The notes under the pieces are model-generated. The model had not been told where the DNA came from, did not search any database, and was given only the letters and a program-made list of their open reading frames with translations. 64,000 nucleotides of DNA from Planctomycetota bacterium. GTDB taxonomy: Bacteria; Planctomycetota; OFTM77. The number at the start of each line of letters is the position of its first letter. The first letter of the stretch is position 1. Below are positions 11,074 to 19,089 of this stretch, one piece after another. Position numbers and translations under genes: made by a program. The stretch covers positions 1-64,000 of the forward strand of contig JAJDCO010000108.1 of the NCBI GenBank assembly GCA_029260795.1, given 5' to 3'.

Positions 11074-11877
11074 GTGCTGATCCTTCCTCGCCTCGTCCTC
11101 GGTCTGTTCCTCCTCGGCGGTTTCGCCCAGGATGGCGATTTGACCGTGGGCAGCGAGCTGAAGCTGGTTCTCCGCGATCGATCGGTCGTTCGAGGCAAGC
11201 TCACCGGTGTCGATGGCCCACTTCTCAAGCTCTTGACTCCCTTGGGAACGCGCATCCGGATCAACCGCGGCGACGTCGCTCAGTTCGTCGTGTCCGAGCC
11301 TCCGGCGCCCTTGAAGCCACCGACGACTGCACCCGACAATGATCGCTCTTCACCGACGAGGCCGACCGTTGCGCCCACGACCGTTCCCCGTGAGGTAGTG
11401 ATCCGGCGCTACGAGCTCTCCGATCATGGTGACCTCGTCTCCGAGTTCGACATCGTGGCTCACCATCGCCACGGCAGCGAGCCGCTCGAGGAGTATCGAT
11501 TCCTCGCCACGGGCAAGATCCTCGAGGTCGTCGATCCTCACGCGGGTCGGCTCCGCTTCAGCGAGACGGCGATCGGCTCGCTCAACCGATGCAAGGTCGA
11601 CCTGAGCGCGCCCCTCGGTGCAGGAGAGAATGCGCGCTTGCGAGTTCGCATGCTCGAGCGGCGCTACCTCGATTGGCGCTGCTCGAATCCGACCCTGACG
11701 ATCCATCAGAGATTCGACCGGGCCATCGATCTCCAGATCCAGCTCCATCACCCGGAGGGCATGGAGCTGGTCGAGTCGAGCCTCACGCCCGAACGACTCG
11801 AGCCAGGACAGACGAGCTTCCGAAGCCAGCTCCAAGCCGGAGACAAGCTGCAGCTCAAGCTCCGTCTGCGCCGTTGA
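11074..11877 (+). CDS. Secreted protein with small Sm-like beta domain
   Basis: 267 residues starting at GTG. An N-terminal signal peptide (LILPRLVLGLFLLGGFAQ) is followed by a short beta-rich unit, LVLRDRSVVRGKLTGVDGPL, resembling Sm/LSm-like folds found in secreted proteins. Then comes a Pro/Thr linker (about 72-105) and a beta-rich C-terminal half. It follows the previous secreted protein by 16 bp, so the two are probably co-transcribed with the sigma cluster. No function can be assigned. Confidence 0.55.
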   Translation: MLILPRLVLGLFLLGGFAQDGDLTVGSELKLVLRDRSVVRGKLTGVDGPLLKLLTPLGTRIRINRGDVAQFVVSEPPAPLKPPTTAPDNDRSSPTRPTVAPTTVPREVVIRRYELSDHGDLVSEFDIVAHHRHGSEPLEEYRFLATGKILEVVDPHAGRLRFSETAIGSLNRCKVDLSAPLGAGENARLRVRMLERRYLDWRCSNPTLTIHQRFDRAIDLQIQLHHPEGMELVESSLTPERLEPGQTSFRSQLQAGDKLQLKLRLRR

Positions 11878-11888
11878 TCACTGGCGAC

Positions 11889-12638
11889 TCAGCCTGACGA
11901 GCCGTCCTCTTGGCCGCCGTCATCCTTGGGCTTTTCGCCACCGTCGCCCTTGGGCTTCTCGGCAGAATCCGACTTCGGGGTCGATTCCTTCGACTCTCCT
12001 ATTTCGGCTTCCAGCGCACCGAGCGCGGCCAGCGCTTTCTTCAGCGCCTCAGCGTCTCCCCGTAGCTCCGCCAGCCGGACCTCGAGCTGACCGTTCGAGC
12101 GGCGCAGCTGATCCACCTGACCTCGCAGAGTCTTGTGCTTCTCACCTGCCGCGATCAGGAGCTCGGTGACTTGCTGGTTTTGACTGGTTTGGGATTGGTA
12201 GCTCTGCTCGAGCTCGGCAAAGCGCGCTTGCTCTGCTTGGAACTGGGCGGCGAGCTCTTTCTCTTCTTGCCGCGTCTTCTTCATGCGGGCATCGAGATCG
12301 GCGATGCTGCGCTCGATGAGAGGAATCTCCTGCTCCAGCTGCGCTTTCTTCTTCTGTGCCCGCTCGAAGTCGGCCTGTTTCTGCTGGATGCTCTGGCTGG
12401 CCGCCGCGATGTTCTCGGTGGCCAACGTCTCTTTCCCTTGAAGTTCGGCGTTCCGAGCCTCGAGAGTCTCCACTCGATCGACGAGTCGCAGATGCTCGCG
12501 CTTCAGATACTCGGCTCGACCCAGCTGCTCGGTGTACTGCCCCTCAAAGGCGAGGGTCTCGGGCATCGGCTCCACGGAGCCGCAGCCCGACACGAGCGTT
12601 ACGAGCCCGAAAGCCGCCAACCATCGGATCGGCTTCAT
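11889..12638 (-). CDS. Coiled-coil lipoprotein
   Basis: About 249 residues. The lipobox LVSGC gives a lipid-anchored protein. Residues about 40-205 are a continuous coiled coil rich in E, Q, K and L, and the tail is charged, with repeated K-P-K-[GD]-D-G-G-[EQ]. The ATG at 12638 has GAGAGG about 7 nt upstream and is preferred over the upstream start at 12737. It is convergent with the preceding gene, only 11 bp apart. Function unknown; an envelope spacer or scaffold is possible. Confidence 0.6.
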   Translation of the reverse strand: MKPIRWLAAFGLVTLVSGCGSVEPMPETLAFEGQYTEQLGRAEYLKREHLRLVDRVETLEARNAELQGKETLATENIAAASQSIQQKQADFERAQKKKAQLEQEIPLIERSIADLDARMKKTRQEEKELAAQFQAEQARFAELEQSYQSQTSQNQQVTELLIAAGEKHKTLRGQVDQLRRSNGQLEVRLAELRGDAEALKKALAALGALEAEIGESKESTPKSDSAEKPKGDGGEKPKDDGGQEDGSSG

Positions 12639-13029
12639 GCAGTCACCTCTCTCGCCGCTCAGCTCGAGAGCGACCCGCCCCAGCGTGGGTCCGATCGATC
12701 GAGCGTTCACGCTGAGCCTATCACGTCGCAAGGACACCGAACAACAGGAGCGGTCCCGAGTGTTGACCTGGAAGGTCTGGGCCGGACCCGTCTCCGGAGC
12801 CGACCGGTGCGGGCGGGAGACCCTGGTTCCCGGGACTGAGCCTGGGAGCTCGCCCCGAGCTCGGAAGCTTCATGGTCCACTTGGGCGCCACTCCGTGATC
12901 TCGTTGGTTCCCCACCGAGGACATCCAAGCTTGCTCGTCATCGATTTCGATTGACAGCCGCCCGAAGGACGATGGCATAATCCGCGGCTTTTCTGGCCGA
13001 AATCCACTCGCCTTCGAGGAGCCAACCCC
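12639..13029. other. Divergent intergenic region upstream of ndk
   Basis: About 390 bp between the lipoprotein and ndk starts. The only signal I can support is the sigma-70-like promoter at 12951-12981. No gene is seen. Confidence 0.4.
12951..12981 (+). promoter_or_regulatory. Sigma-70-like promoter of ndk
   Basis: A perfect TTGACA at 12951-12956 and CATAAT at 12976-12981 are separated by 19 bp, about 50 bp before the ndk start. The spacer is slightly long. Confidence 0.5.
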
Positions 13030-13500
13030 ATGTCCATGGAAACCACTCTCATCATCCTCAAGCCCGATGCGGTCCAACGCGGTCTCATGGGGCAGATCCT
13101 CAGCCGCTTCGAGTCCAAGGGGCTCCAGATCGCCGGCACCAAGATGATGACTATCTCGCAGGACCTCGCGAACCAGCACTACAGCGACCACAAGAGCAAG
13201 CCCTTCTTCGCCGGTCTAGTGAAGTTCATGACCTCGAGCCCCGTGCTCGTCCTGGCCGTGCGCGGCGTGAGCGCGATCGCCGTCTGCCGGAAGATGATGG
13301 GCGCGACCTTCGGATCCAAGGCCGAGCCGGGGACGATCCGCGGTGACTACGGCATCAGCAACTCATTCAATCTGATCCATGGCTCGGACTCGCCCGGGGC
13401 CGCCGAGAAGGAGCTGGGTCTTTTCTTCGACGCCGGAGACATTCAGGAGTACGCGCTCGGCAATCAGGATTGGATCTACGACGCCTCCGAGGATCTCTGA
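13030..13500 (+). CDS. ndk: Nucleoside diphosphate kinase
   Basis: 156-residue enzyme that transfers the gamma phosphate of ATP to NDPs through a phosphohistidine. The active-site His is in NLIHGSDS; the N-terminal TLIILKPDAVQRGLMGQI and RGDYG segments are diagnostic. AGGAG lies 9 nt before the ATG. A promoter-like pair lies upstream. Slightly longer than the 140-residue norm. Confidence 0.97.
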   Translation: MSMETTLIILKPDAVQRGLMGQILSRFESKGLQIAGTKMMTISQDLANQHYSDHKSKPFFAGLVKFMTSSPVLVLAVRGVSAIAVCRKMMGATFGSKAEPGTIRGDYGISNSFNLIHGSDSPGAAEKELGLFFDAGDIQEYALGNQDWIYDASEDL

Positions 13501-13597
13501 TCTTGGGACGCGCCCGCAGGAGCGAGGGCGGCTCGGCAAGCACGCGACGAGTCGCCTCGTCTCTCGGGCCTCCCCTTCCTCGACCCCTGCCCCGGCG

Positions 13598-15043
13598 ATG
13601 CTGACTCCCCACGAGATCCAACGGGTCGTCGCCGAGCTGGCCTCGACCGTCGAGGGAGCGATCGTGGAGCGTTTCTCGCATCCGACGTCGGATCACTACA
13701 TTTTGCATCTGGCCCATCCGGGCAGTGGAGGCGCCGCCCTTCGATTGGTGGTGCATCCACGCTGGCCGCGGCTCAGCCTGACGCGGCTGGAAAAGAAACG
13801 CCCTTCGGATGTTCCCGGCGAGCTGCTCGAGCACCTCCGGCGAGACCTCGTCGGGCGCGCGTTGACCTCCATTCGCGCCCGGGCAGGCGATCGGCTCGTC
13901 GTGATCCGATTCGAAGGGACGGACGCCCCCCCTTTCGAGCTCCGAGCCGAGCTGTTTCCTCCTTCTCCAAACCTCGTGCTCACCGATGCCTCCGGACGAA
14001 TCCGGTCCCTGCATCGCTCCCAGAGTGGCAAGCGTGCCTTGGAGGCGGGTGAGCCCTACGTCTCCCCCCCCCTCCCGACGGGAGGGCCCGAGCCGGAGTC
14101 GCGTTATGGAGCTCTTCCAGAAGGCGAGAGCTGGAACCGCTGGGTCGATCAGGAAGGACGTCGGCACGAGGAAGCAGACGAGCGCGAAACGCTCACTCGC
14201 CGCGCCACCCAACGCCTCACGCAGCAGATTCGAAAGCTGGATCGCAAGCACGACAAGCTCGCCCAGGAGGTCGATGCCACGGAAGAGGCCGGGCAGATTC
14301 GTCAACGAGGCGAGCTCCTGCTCGCGAATCTGCATCGATTGAAGCGCGGCCAAGCCGAGGTCACGGTCGAGGACTACTACACCGGTGCCGGTGACGTCAC
14401 GATTGAGCTCGACCCCACCACGACTCCACAGCAAAACGTCGAGCGGCTCTTCAAGAGAGCGCGCAAGCTCGAGACGGGCCGCGACCGCATTCGAGCCCAC
14501 CTCGCCGAGACCGAGCAACAGCTCACTCGACTGCGAGAGCAGCTGAGCACCTTGGAGGGCGAGCTCGACCTCGACCCACTGCGTGAGCTGGCGGGCGAAA
14601 GCTCGGGAACACGACGCAAGCGGGTAAAGCGGGACGAGCCCGATGAGGCGCAACCTCGGAAGTTCGTCTCGCGTGACGGCCTGCCGATCCTCGTCGGACG
14701 CAACGACCGGCAGAATCACGAGCTCACGATTCGCCGCGCTCGAGGCAACGACCTCTGGCTGCACGTCGACCAGGCCCCCGGCTCCCATGTGCTCGTCCCT
14801 CTGCCGAAGGGACAGCAGCCGCCTCCCGAGACACTCCTCGATGCCGCGCAACTGGCCCTCTACTACAGCAAGGTGCGAGGCGCCAAGCGGCAGACGATCG
14901 TCTACACGCGGCGCAAGTTCATTCGCCATCCGAAAGGCGCGCCGCCCGGTCGCGTCACGATCTCGCAGGAGAAGCGGCTCGAGATCGGCACCGATGCCGA
15001 CCGGCTGCGACGGCTGGTGGGAAAAGATCGATTCGACGCGTGA
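13598..15043 (+). CDS. rqcH: Rqc2/RqcH-type ribosome quality control protein (NFACT family)
   Basis: About 481 residues. The N-terminal NFACT-N region (LTPHEIQRVVAELASTVEGA...), a central coiled coil (about 215-340) and a C-terminal NFACT-R domain (RKFVSRDGLPILVGRNDRQN, then DLWLHVDQAPGSHVLVP) are in family order. RqcH homologues bind 50S-peptidyl-tRNA and add alanine tails to stalled chains; older annotations call it fibronectin-binding protein. The start at 13598 avoids a non-homologous upstream extension overlapping ndk. The stop overlaps the next start as GTGA. Confidence 0.9.
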   Translation: MLTPHEIQRVVAELASTVEGAIVERFSHPTSDHYILHLAHPGSGGAALRLVVHPRWPRLSLTRLEKKRPSDVPGELLEHLRRDLVGRALTSIRARAGDRLVVIRFEGTDAPPFELRAELFPPSPNLVLTDASGRIRSLHRSQSGKRALEAGEPYVSPPLPTGGPEPESRYGALPEGESWNRWVDQEGRRHEEADERETLTRRATQRLTQQIRKLDRKHDKLAQEVDATEEAGQIRQRGELLLANLHRLKRGQAEVTVEDYYTGAGDVTIELDPTTTPQQNVERLFKRARKLETGRDRIRAHLAETEQQLTRLREQLSTLEGELDLDPLRELAGESSGTRRKRVKRDEPDEAQPRKFVSRDGLPILVGRNDRQNHELTIRRARGNDLWLHVDQAPGSHVLVPLPKGQQPPPETLLDAAQLALYYSKVRGAKRQTIVYTRRKFIRHPKGAPPGRVTISQEKRLEIGTDADRLRRLVGKDRFDA

Positions 15044-16143
15044 GCGAAGCTTCGAACGACATCCTGGTCCCGTTCGGACAACGCCTGATTCGGGCGCGCT
15101 GGGTGCGCCGATACAAGCGATTCCTCATCGACGTCGAGCTCGAGAGCGGTCAGGTGATCACCGCACACTGCCCGGATCCGGGACGCATGACGACGGCCGG
15201 GGAACCGGGCTGCGAGGTGAGGCTCTCCTTTCACGACGACCCGAGGCGCAAGCTGTCGCATACGCTCGAGCTGGTTCGGGTCGACGAGACCTGGGTGCTG
15301 GTCAACAACATCTGGGCGAATCGAATCGTAGCGCGCGCGCTCGAGGACGAACGAATCGCCGAGCTGCAGGGCTACTCGTCGAGCCGGCGCGAGGTTCGGG
15401 TGGCGGACAGGAGCCGGCTGGACTTCCTGCTCGAACGAGGCCAGGAGCGCTGCTGGGTCGAAGTGAAGAGCGTCACGCTGGTGCGGGACGGCGTCGCGAG
15501 CTTCCCCGATGCCGTCACGAAGCGCGGCGCCCGTCATCTCGACGTGTTGTCCGAGCTCGCCCGAGCGGGAGACCGCGCCGTCTCGCTCTTCGTTCTGCAG
15601 CGAGACGATGCCAAGATCTTCGAGCCCGCCGACGACGTGGATCCGGCCTACGGCGAGGCGCTCCGGCGAGCGGAGGCGGCAGGCGTCGAGGTACTCGTCT
15701 ACGAGCTGAGCATCGGACCCCGAGGGCTCGGCTGGAATGGACCGTTACTCGGGTCCTCATCGAAGTCGACTCCGAAGGAGCAGGCCATGCCGATCACGAC
15801 CGAGCGCGTCTACGACTTTCGGAATCGCGAGAAGCGCAAGGGTGAGGTCGCCCTGCTGGTCGACCGCCTCTGGCCGCGCGGTGTCCGCAAGGAATCTCTC
15901 GAGATCGACGCCTGGCTCAAAGACGTCGCCCCCTCCACCGAGCTCCGAAAGTGGTTCCACGCCGAAGACCGAAGCTGGGACGCCTTCCGCCGCCGCTACC
16001 TCGCCGAGCTGAAGCAACGCCCGAACGCCGTCGAGGAGCTTCGAGCGCACGCTCGAGGCGCAGACCAAGTCACGCTGCTCTACGCCACCCGAGACACCGA
16101 ACGCAATCACGCGCAGATCCTGCAAGGCCTCCTGACCGAGTAA
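15040..16143 (+). CDS. sfsA: SfsA-DUF488 fused reading frame
   Basis: A single 367-codon frame. Residues 1-about 240 are SfsA (RYKRFLIDVELESG, AHCPDPGRMTTAG, WVEVKSVTLV, FPDAVTKRGARHL), a DNA-binding/nuclease-like protein first linked to sugar fermentation. Residues 250-367 are a complete DUF488/YeaO-like protein (LLVDRLWPRGVRKE, WLKDVAPSTELRKWF). No stop separates them. However, an ideal AAGGAG at 15775-15780 lies 6 nt before an ATG at 15787, so the second protein may also be made separately. The GTG start overlaps the rqcH stop. Confidence 0.85.
   Translation: MSEASNDILVPFGQRLIRARWVRRYKRFLIDVELESGQVITAHCPDPGRMTTAGEPGCEVRLSFHDDPRRKLSHTLELVRVDETWVLVNNIWANRIVARALEDERIAELQGYSSSRREVRVADRSRLDFLLERGQERCWVEVKSVTLVRDGVASFPDAVTKRGARHLDVLSELARAGDRAVSLFVLQRDDAKIFEPADDVDPAYGEALRRAEAAGVEVLVYELSIGPRGLGWNGPLLGSSSKSTPKEQAMPITTERVYDFRNREKRKGEVALLVDRLWPRGVRKESLEIDAWLKDVAPSTELRKWFHAEDRSWDAFRRRYLAELKQRPNAVEELRAHARGADQVTLLYATRDTERNHAQILQGLLTE
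15787..16143 (+). CDS. DUF488 family protein, probable internal start within the sfsA frame
   Basis: Internal initiation at ATG 15787 would give a 118-residue DUF488 protein of normal stand-alone length. The support is AAGGAG six bases upstream and a start (MPITTERVYDFRN) that matches the family's usual N-terminus. It is in frame with sfsA, so both a fusion and a separate protein are possible. Function of the family is not established. Confidence 0.6.
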   Translation: MPITTERVYDFRNREKRKGEVALLVDRLWPRGVRKESLEIDAWLKDVAPSTELRKWFHAEDRSWDAFRRRYLAELKQRPNAVEELRAHARGADQVTLLYATRDTERNHAQILQGLLTE

Positions 16144-16304
16144 AGGTCGTCCCGGCAGAACGCGGCGTCGGACCCCTCTGCGCCCTTGCGCGAGCTCCCC
16201 CTCCCCGCCTCCGCCCCCTCCCCGCCTTGGCGTTCGCATCCCTTCTCCACAGCACGATGGCGGAGTCCGTCCGGAGGAAGCCCCTTCTCATGCTCGGCTC
16301 CCCC

Positions 16305-16350
16305 TTGACAACTTTTCCTTTCAAAGCTTCTTGACAACAATCCTTGTCAA
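16305..16350 (+). promoter_or_regulatory. TTGACA elements and inverted-repeat operator before the ArsR-like regulator
   Basis: TTGACAA at 16331-16337 and TTGTCAA at 16344-16350 form a perfect 7-bp inverted repeat with a 6-bp spacer, 17 bp before the regulator's ATG at 16367. A second TTGACAA lies at 16305-16311. This is a plausible autoregulatory operator for the winged-helix repressor encoded next. Confidence 0.5.
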
Positions 16351-16366
16351 GGCGATGCTGGCCGCC

Positions 16367-16969
16367 ATGCTCGACGTTCAAGTGATCGAAGATCCCGCCA
16401 CCGCCGTCGTGGCCCTCGACCCCAAGCGCGCTCGCCTTTTGGCCGAGCTCGCCGAGCCGTGCTCAGCGGCCGCCTTGGCTACGCGGGTCGGATACGCGCG
16501 GCAGAAGGTCAACTACCACCTGCGCGCCCTCGAAGCGCGCGGGCTGGTCGAGGTCGCCGAGGAGCGCCGCTGGGGCGGCCTCACCGAGCGTATGCTCGTC
16601 GCTACCGCCGGCTCCTACGTGGTGTCGCCGGGCGCGCTCGGACCGGTCGCCACCGACCCGGGCCGCGTGCGCGACCGGCTGTCGGCCAGCTACCTCATCG
16701 CCCTCGCCGCGCGCGTTCTGCGGGAGATGAGCCGCCTCGTGCGCAAGGCGAAGGAGACCAAGAAGAGGCTGGCGACGCTGTCGATCGACGCCGAGATCCG
16801 TTTCCGTTCCGCGGCCGAGCGCGCGGCGTTCACCCAGGACCTGACGCAGGCGGTGACGCGGCTGGTCGCGCAGTACCACGACGCCTCGGCGCCCGGCGGT
16901 CGGGCGCATCGCCTGATCGTGGTCGCCCATCCATTGCCCAAGAGCTCGAGTGAGAAGGAGTCGACATGA
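16367..16969 (+). CDS. ArsR-like winged-helix transcriptional regulator
   Basis: About 200 residues. An N-terminal winged helix (ARLLAELAEPCSAAALATRVGYARQKVNYHLRALEARGLVEV) is followed by a helical C-terminal part. The ATG at 16367 is preferred over the TTG at 16331, which lies within the inverted repeat. It overlaps the next gene (ATGA). ArsR/SRPBCC pairs of this kind are common; the regulator probably controls its own operon. The inducer is unknown. Confidence 0.82.
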   Translation: MLDVQVIEDPATAVVALDPKRARLLAELAEPCSAAALATRVGYARQKVNYHLRALEARGLVEVAEERRWGGLTERMLVATAGSYVVSPGALGPVATDPGRVRDRLSASYLIALAARVLREMSRLVRKAKETKKRLATLSIDAEIRFRSAAERAAFTQDLTQAVTRLVAQYHDASAPGGRAHRLIVVAHPLPKSSSEKEST

Positions 16970-17781
16970 CCGTCCGAAAAGAGGATTCGGGGCGCCGAAG
17001 CATCCAGGTCGAGGTGGAGGTGCCGGGGACGCCCGAGCAGGTCTGGCAAGCGATCGCGACCGGCGAGGGAATCTCGGCGTGGTTCGTACCGACCGAGATC
17101 CGCGACGACGGCGCAATGGTCATGGACTTCGGTCCCGGCATGCAATCCGTCGCGCGGCGCACCAGCCACGACCCGCCGCACCGCTTCACCGGCGAGAGTG
17201 AGGCCTTCGGTCCGGGCTCGCCCAAGATGGCGACCGAGTGGTCCGTCGAGGCGAAGGACGGCGGCAAATGCATCGTGCGCGTCGTGCACAGCCTGTTCGC
17301 CGAGACCGATGACTGGGACGATCAGCTCGACGGCATCGAGTCCGGCTGGCCAGCGTTCTTCGCCGTGCTGCGGCTGTACCTCGAGCACTTCCCGGGTCAG
17401 CCCTGCACCCAGCTGCGCGTCACGGGCGGCTCCCCGGGCTCCCTCGCCGACGTCTGGAAGAAGCTGAGCCAATCGCTCGGCCTCGCCAGCGCGAAGGCCG
17501 ACGACGAAGTCACCCTCACCGCACCCTCCGGCGTGAAGGCGACAGGGCAAGTGGCCCGGCGAGCCGACAACGAGCATCCCGGCTTCGTGGTGGTCCTGAA
17601 GGATCCGGGCCCCGGCATCCTCTGGGTCGGCGCCTTCCAAATGGGCCCCGCCATCTACCTCTCGCTCACCTTCTACCTCTACGGCGACGAAGCGAAGACG
17701 ATCGTGGTGACGGATGAGCCGAAGTGGCAATCCTGGCTGAACGAGGTCTTCCCACCGATGGAGCACTCGGGAAGCTGCTGA
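16966..17781 (+). CDS. SRPBCC (AHSA1-like) domain protein
   Basis: 271 residues. Residues about 10-145 form an AHSA1/START-like domain (IQVEVEVPGTPEQVWQAIATGEGISAWFVP is diagnostic); the second half is another alpha/beta unit ending in WQSWLNEVFPP. Such domains bind hydrophobic ligands in a helix-grip pocket. It is translationally coupled to the upstream ArsR-like regulator through ATGA. Ligand and reaction are unknown. Confidence 0.8.
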   Translation: MTVRKEDSGRRSIQVEVEVPGTPEQVWQAIATGEGISAWFVPTEIRDDGAMVMDFGPGMQSVARRTSHDPPHRFTGESEAFGPGSPKMATEWSVEAKDGGKCIVRVVHSLFAETDDWDDQLDGIESGWPAFFAVLRLYLEHFPGQPCTQLRVTGGSPGSLADVWKKLSQSLGLASAKADDEVTLTAPSGVKATGQVARRADNEHPGFVVVLKDPGPGILWVGAFQMGPAIYLSLTFYLYGDEAKTIVVTDEPKWQSWLNEVFPPMEHSGSC

Positions 17782-17864
17782 GCTGAGCCGCAGGAGGCAG
17801 CGGAGGCACGCTGATCGGGCTGCCTCCGAAGAGCGTGCACTCATCAGGTTTCGCGCTCTGCTCC

Positions 17865-17918
17865 TGCTAACGCTCAGCGGCGGCGCGCAGCGCCGTCCGC
17901 TGCATGCTGTTGTTAGCC
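17865..17918 (-). other. attC recombination site of an integron cassette
   Basis: On the minus strand GGCTAAC (17918-17912) and GTTAGCA (17871-17865) are the outer inverted boxes. Between them CAGCGG-A-CGGCG pairs with CGCCG-CCGCTG around a CTGCG loop, leaving one extrahelical A, the hallmark of a folded attC. The 54-bp length and the AACAGCATGCAGCGGAC and CGCTGAGCGTTAGC segments resemble common chromosomal attC sites. It lies directly after the stop of the OB-fold gene, as expected for a cassette. Confidence 0.8.
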
Positions 17919-17927
17919 AGAGTGCCG

Positions 17928-18353
17928 TCACCTCTGAAGCGTACAGCCCTTCATCATCACGTTCATCATCTTGCCGTCGCAACGGCCCTTGACGGATAAG
18001 TTCATCCCCTTTCGGAGACCTGCGAGTTCGCCAGCATGCGACTTGGCGAAGAAGCACTGAACTTGTCCGATCGCTCCGTCGCCAATCAACGTGACGTACA
18101 TCGTATCCATGATGTCCTTGCCGATGTCATCCACCGTCCCGGTGACCAGAAGGGTCTTGCCCTTGTACTTCTGGTCTGCCGCGACCTCATTGCCGTCGTA
18201 GTCGGCGTAAAGGCGCGTGGCACTCACTTTCAAGTCGGGAGTCTGGTTTGCCACTTGACTCTCGGATGACTCTTCGCTTTCGAGACTTCCAGCAGCCATC
18301 ATGGCGAACGCGGCTACGATCAATGCGGAAAGGAAGTTAAGTAGGACACGCAT
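17928..18353 (-). CDS. Secreted OB-fold (tRNA_anti-like) protein, integron cassette gene 2
   Basis: About 141 residues from the ATG at 18353, which has AAGGAG about 10 nt upstream. A signal peptide (LLNFLSALIVAAFAMMAAGS) is followed by a domain matching the tRNA_anti-like OB family (VSATRLYADYDGNEVAADQK ... GKTLLVTGTVDDIG ... GLRKGMNLSVKGRCDG). Small secreted proteins of this type are often uncharacterised. It overlaps the end of the VanZ-like gene by 17 bp, so the two are a bicistronic cassette. Confidence 0.75.
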   Translation of the reverse strand: MRVLLNFLSALIVAAFAMMAAGSLESEESSESQVANQTPDLKVSATRLYADYDGNEVAADQKYKGKTLLVTGTVDDIGKDIMDTMYVTLIGDGAIGQVQCFFAKSHAGELAGLRKGMNLSVKGRCDGKMMNVMMKGCTLQR

Positions 18354-18864
18354 TGTGTTGCACTCCTTGAAGTGGGTTGACGGGGGCAAAGAGGAGCAGC
18401 GCCACAGTGCATGCGAGCGCCGACAAACCAAGGTCAATCCAATCGAAGGTACCGACGACGAGACCCTGTGCCTGGAGCAGCTCTGAGCCTATCGATATCA
18501 CGAAGGGTACGAGAAGCCACAAGGAACGTTCCCAGCACCTTCGGTTCGCCCACGCGAAGCAAAGAGCGCATGTGAACGCGTAACTCCAGAGAGCGTCAGG
18601 AAGGCTGTACGAGATCCAGGTTGGCACCGAATCTTTGAACGGCGAGGCTACGGCTCTCACCGCCCAGAGCACATCGGCCGTGCCGAAACTCTCGACCCAG
18701 CCGAAGAGTTGGAGCGTTGGTGACCGCCAGAGCAGGTAGATACACGTGCCTACGATAAGGGGCGCGATAACATGCGCCGACCAGGGACCAAGCCCAGCGC
18801 GCCAAGCCGTCGGCCGCCGCCTTCGGGCTGTCCGCTTCAACGGTTTCGATGCCTCTCGGAGCAT
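18337..18864 (-). CDS. VanZ-like membrane protein, integron cassette gene 1
   Basis: 175 residues with a basic N-terminus and about four membrane helices. The motifs SLPDALWSYAFTCAL, SIGSELLQAQGLVVGTFDWIDL are VanZ-like. The ATG at 18864 has GAGGG upstream and begins 17 bp after the GTTAGGC recombination point, the short leader typical of cassette genes. VanZ relatives can lower teicoplanin sensitivity, but this copy has no demonstrated role. Confidence 0.75.
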   Translation of the reverse strand: MLREASKPLKRTARRRRPTAWRAGLGPWSAHVIAPLIVGTCIYLLWRSPTLQLFGWVESFGTADVLWAVRAVASPFKDSVPTWISYSLPDALWSYAFTCALCFAWANRRCWERSLWLLVPFVISIGSELLQAQGLVVGTFDWIDLGLSALACTVALLLFAPVNPLQGVQHNACPT

Positions 18865-18881
18865 GTCGGCTGCCCTCTAGT

Positions 18882-18945
18882 GCCTAACAAGTATTCGACA
18901 GGTCTGCATGATCTTCCCAACGATGCGGGCTCTGCAGCATAACAC
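18882..18945 (-). other. attI-like integration site
   Basis: The minus strand carries the crossover sequence GTTAGGC (18888-18882) just before the first cassette gene. About 50 bp upstream is GTTATGCTGCAGAG, which resembles the GTTATG/GCAGCAG direct-repeat part of known attI sites. No folded palindrome is seen here, unlike the attC at the other cassette end. Assignment as attI rather than a broken attC is inference. Confidence 0.6.
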
Positions 18946-19089
18946 CAGAGGTCTCTGCCACGGAAGAACGGGCAATCCTCGAAGGCGTCACAGTTCGTGT
19001 CTGAGTGCGATGATGGCATCCCGGTTCTATACAGATCCGCATAATGGCGAAGGCCCGTCGGTGTCCTCGAGTGCGCGGGGACGGAAGAA

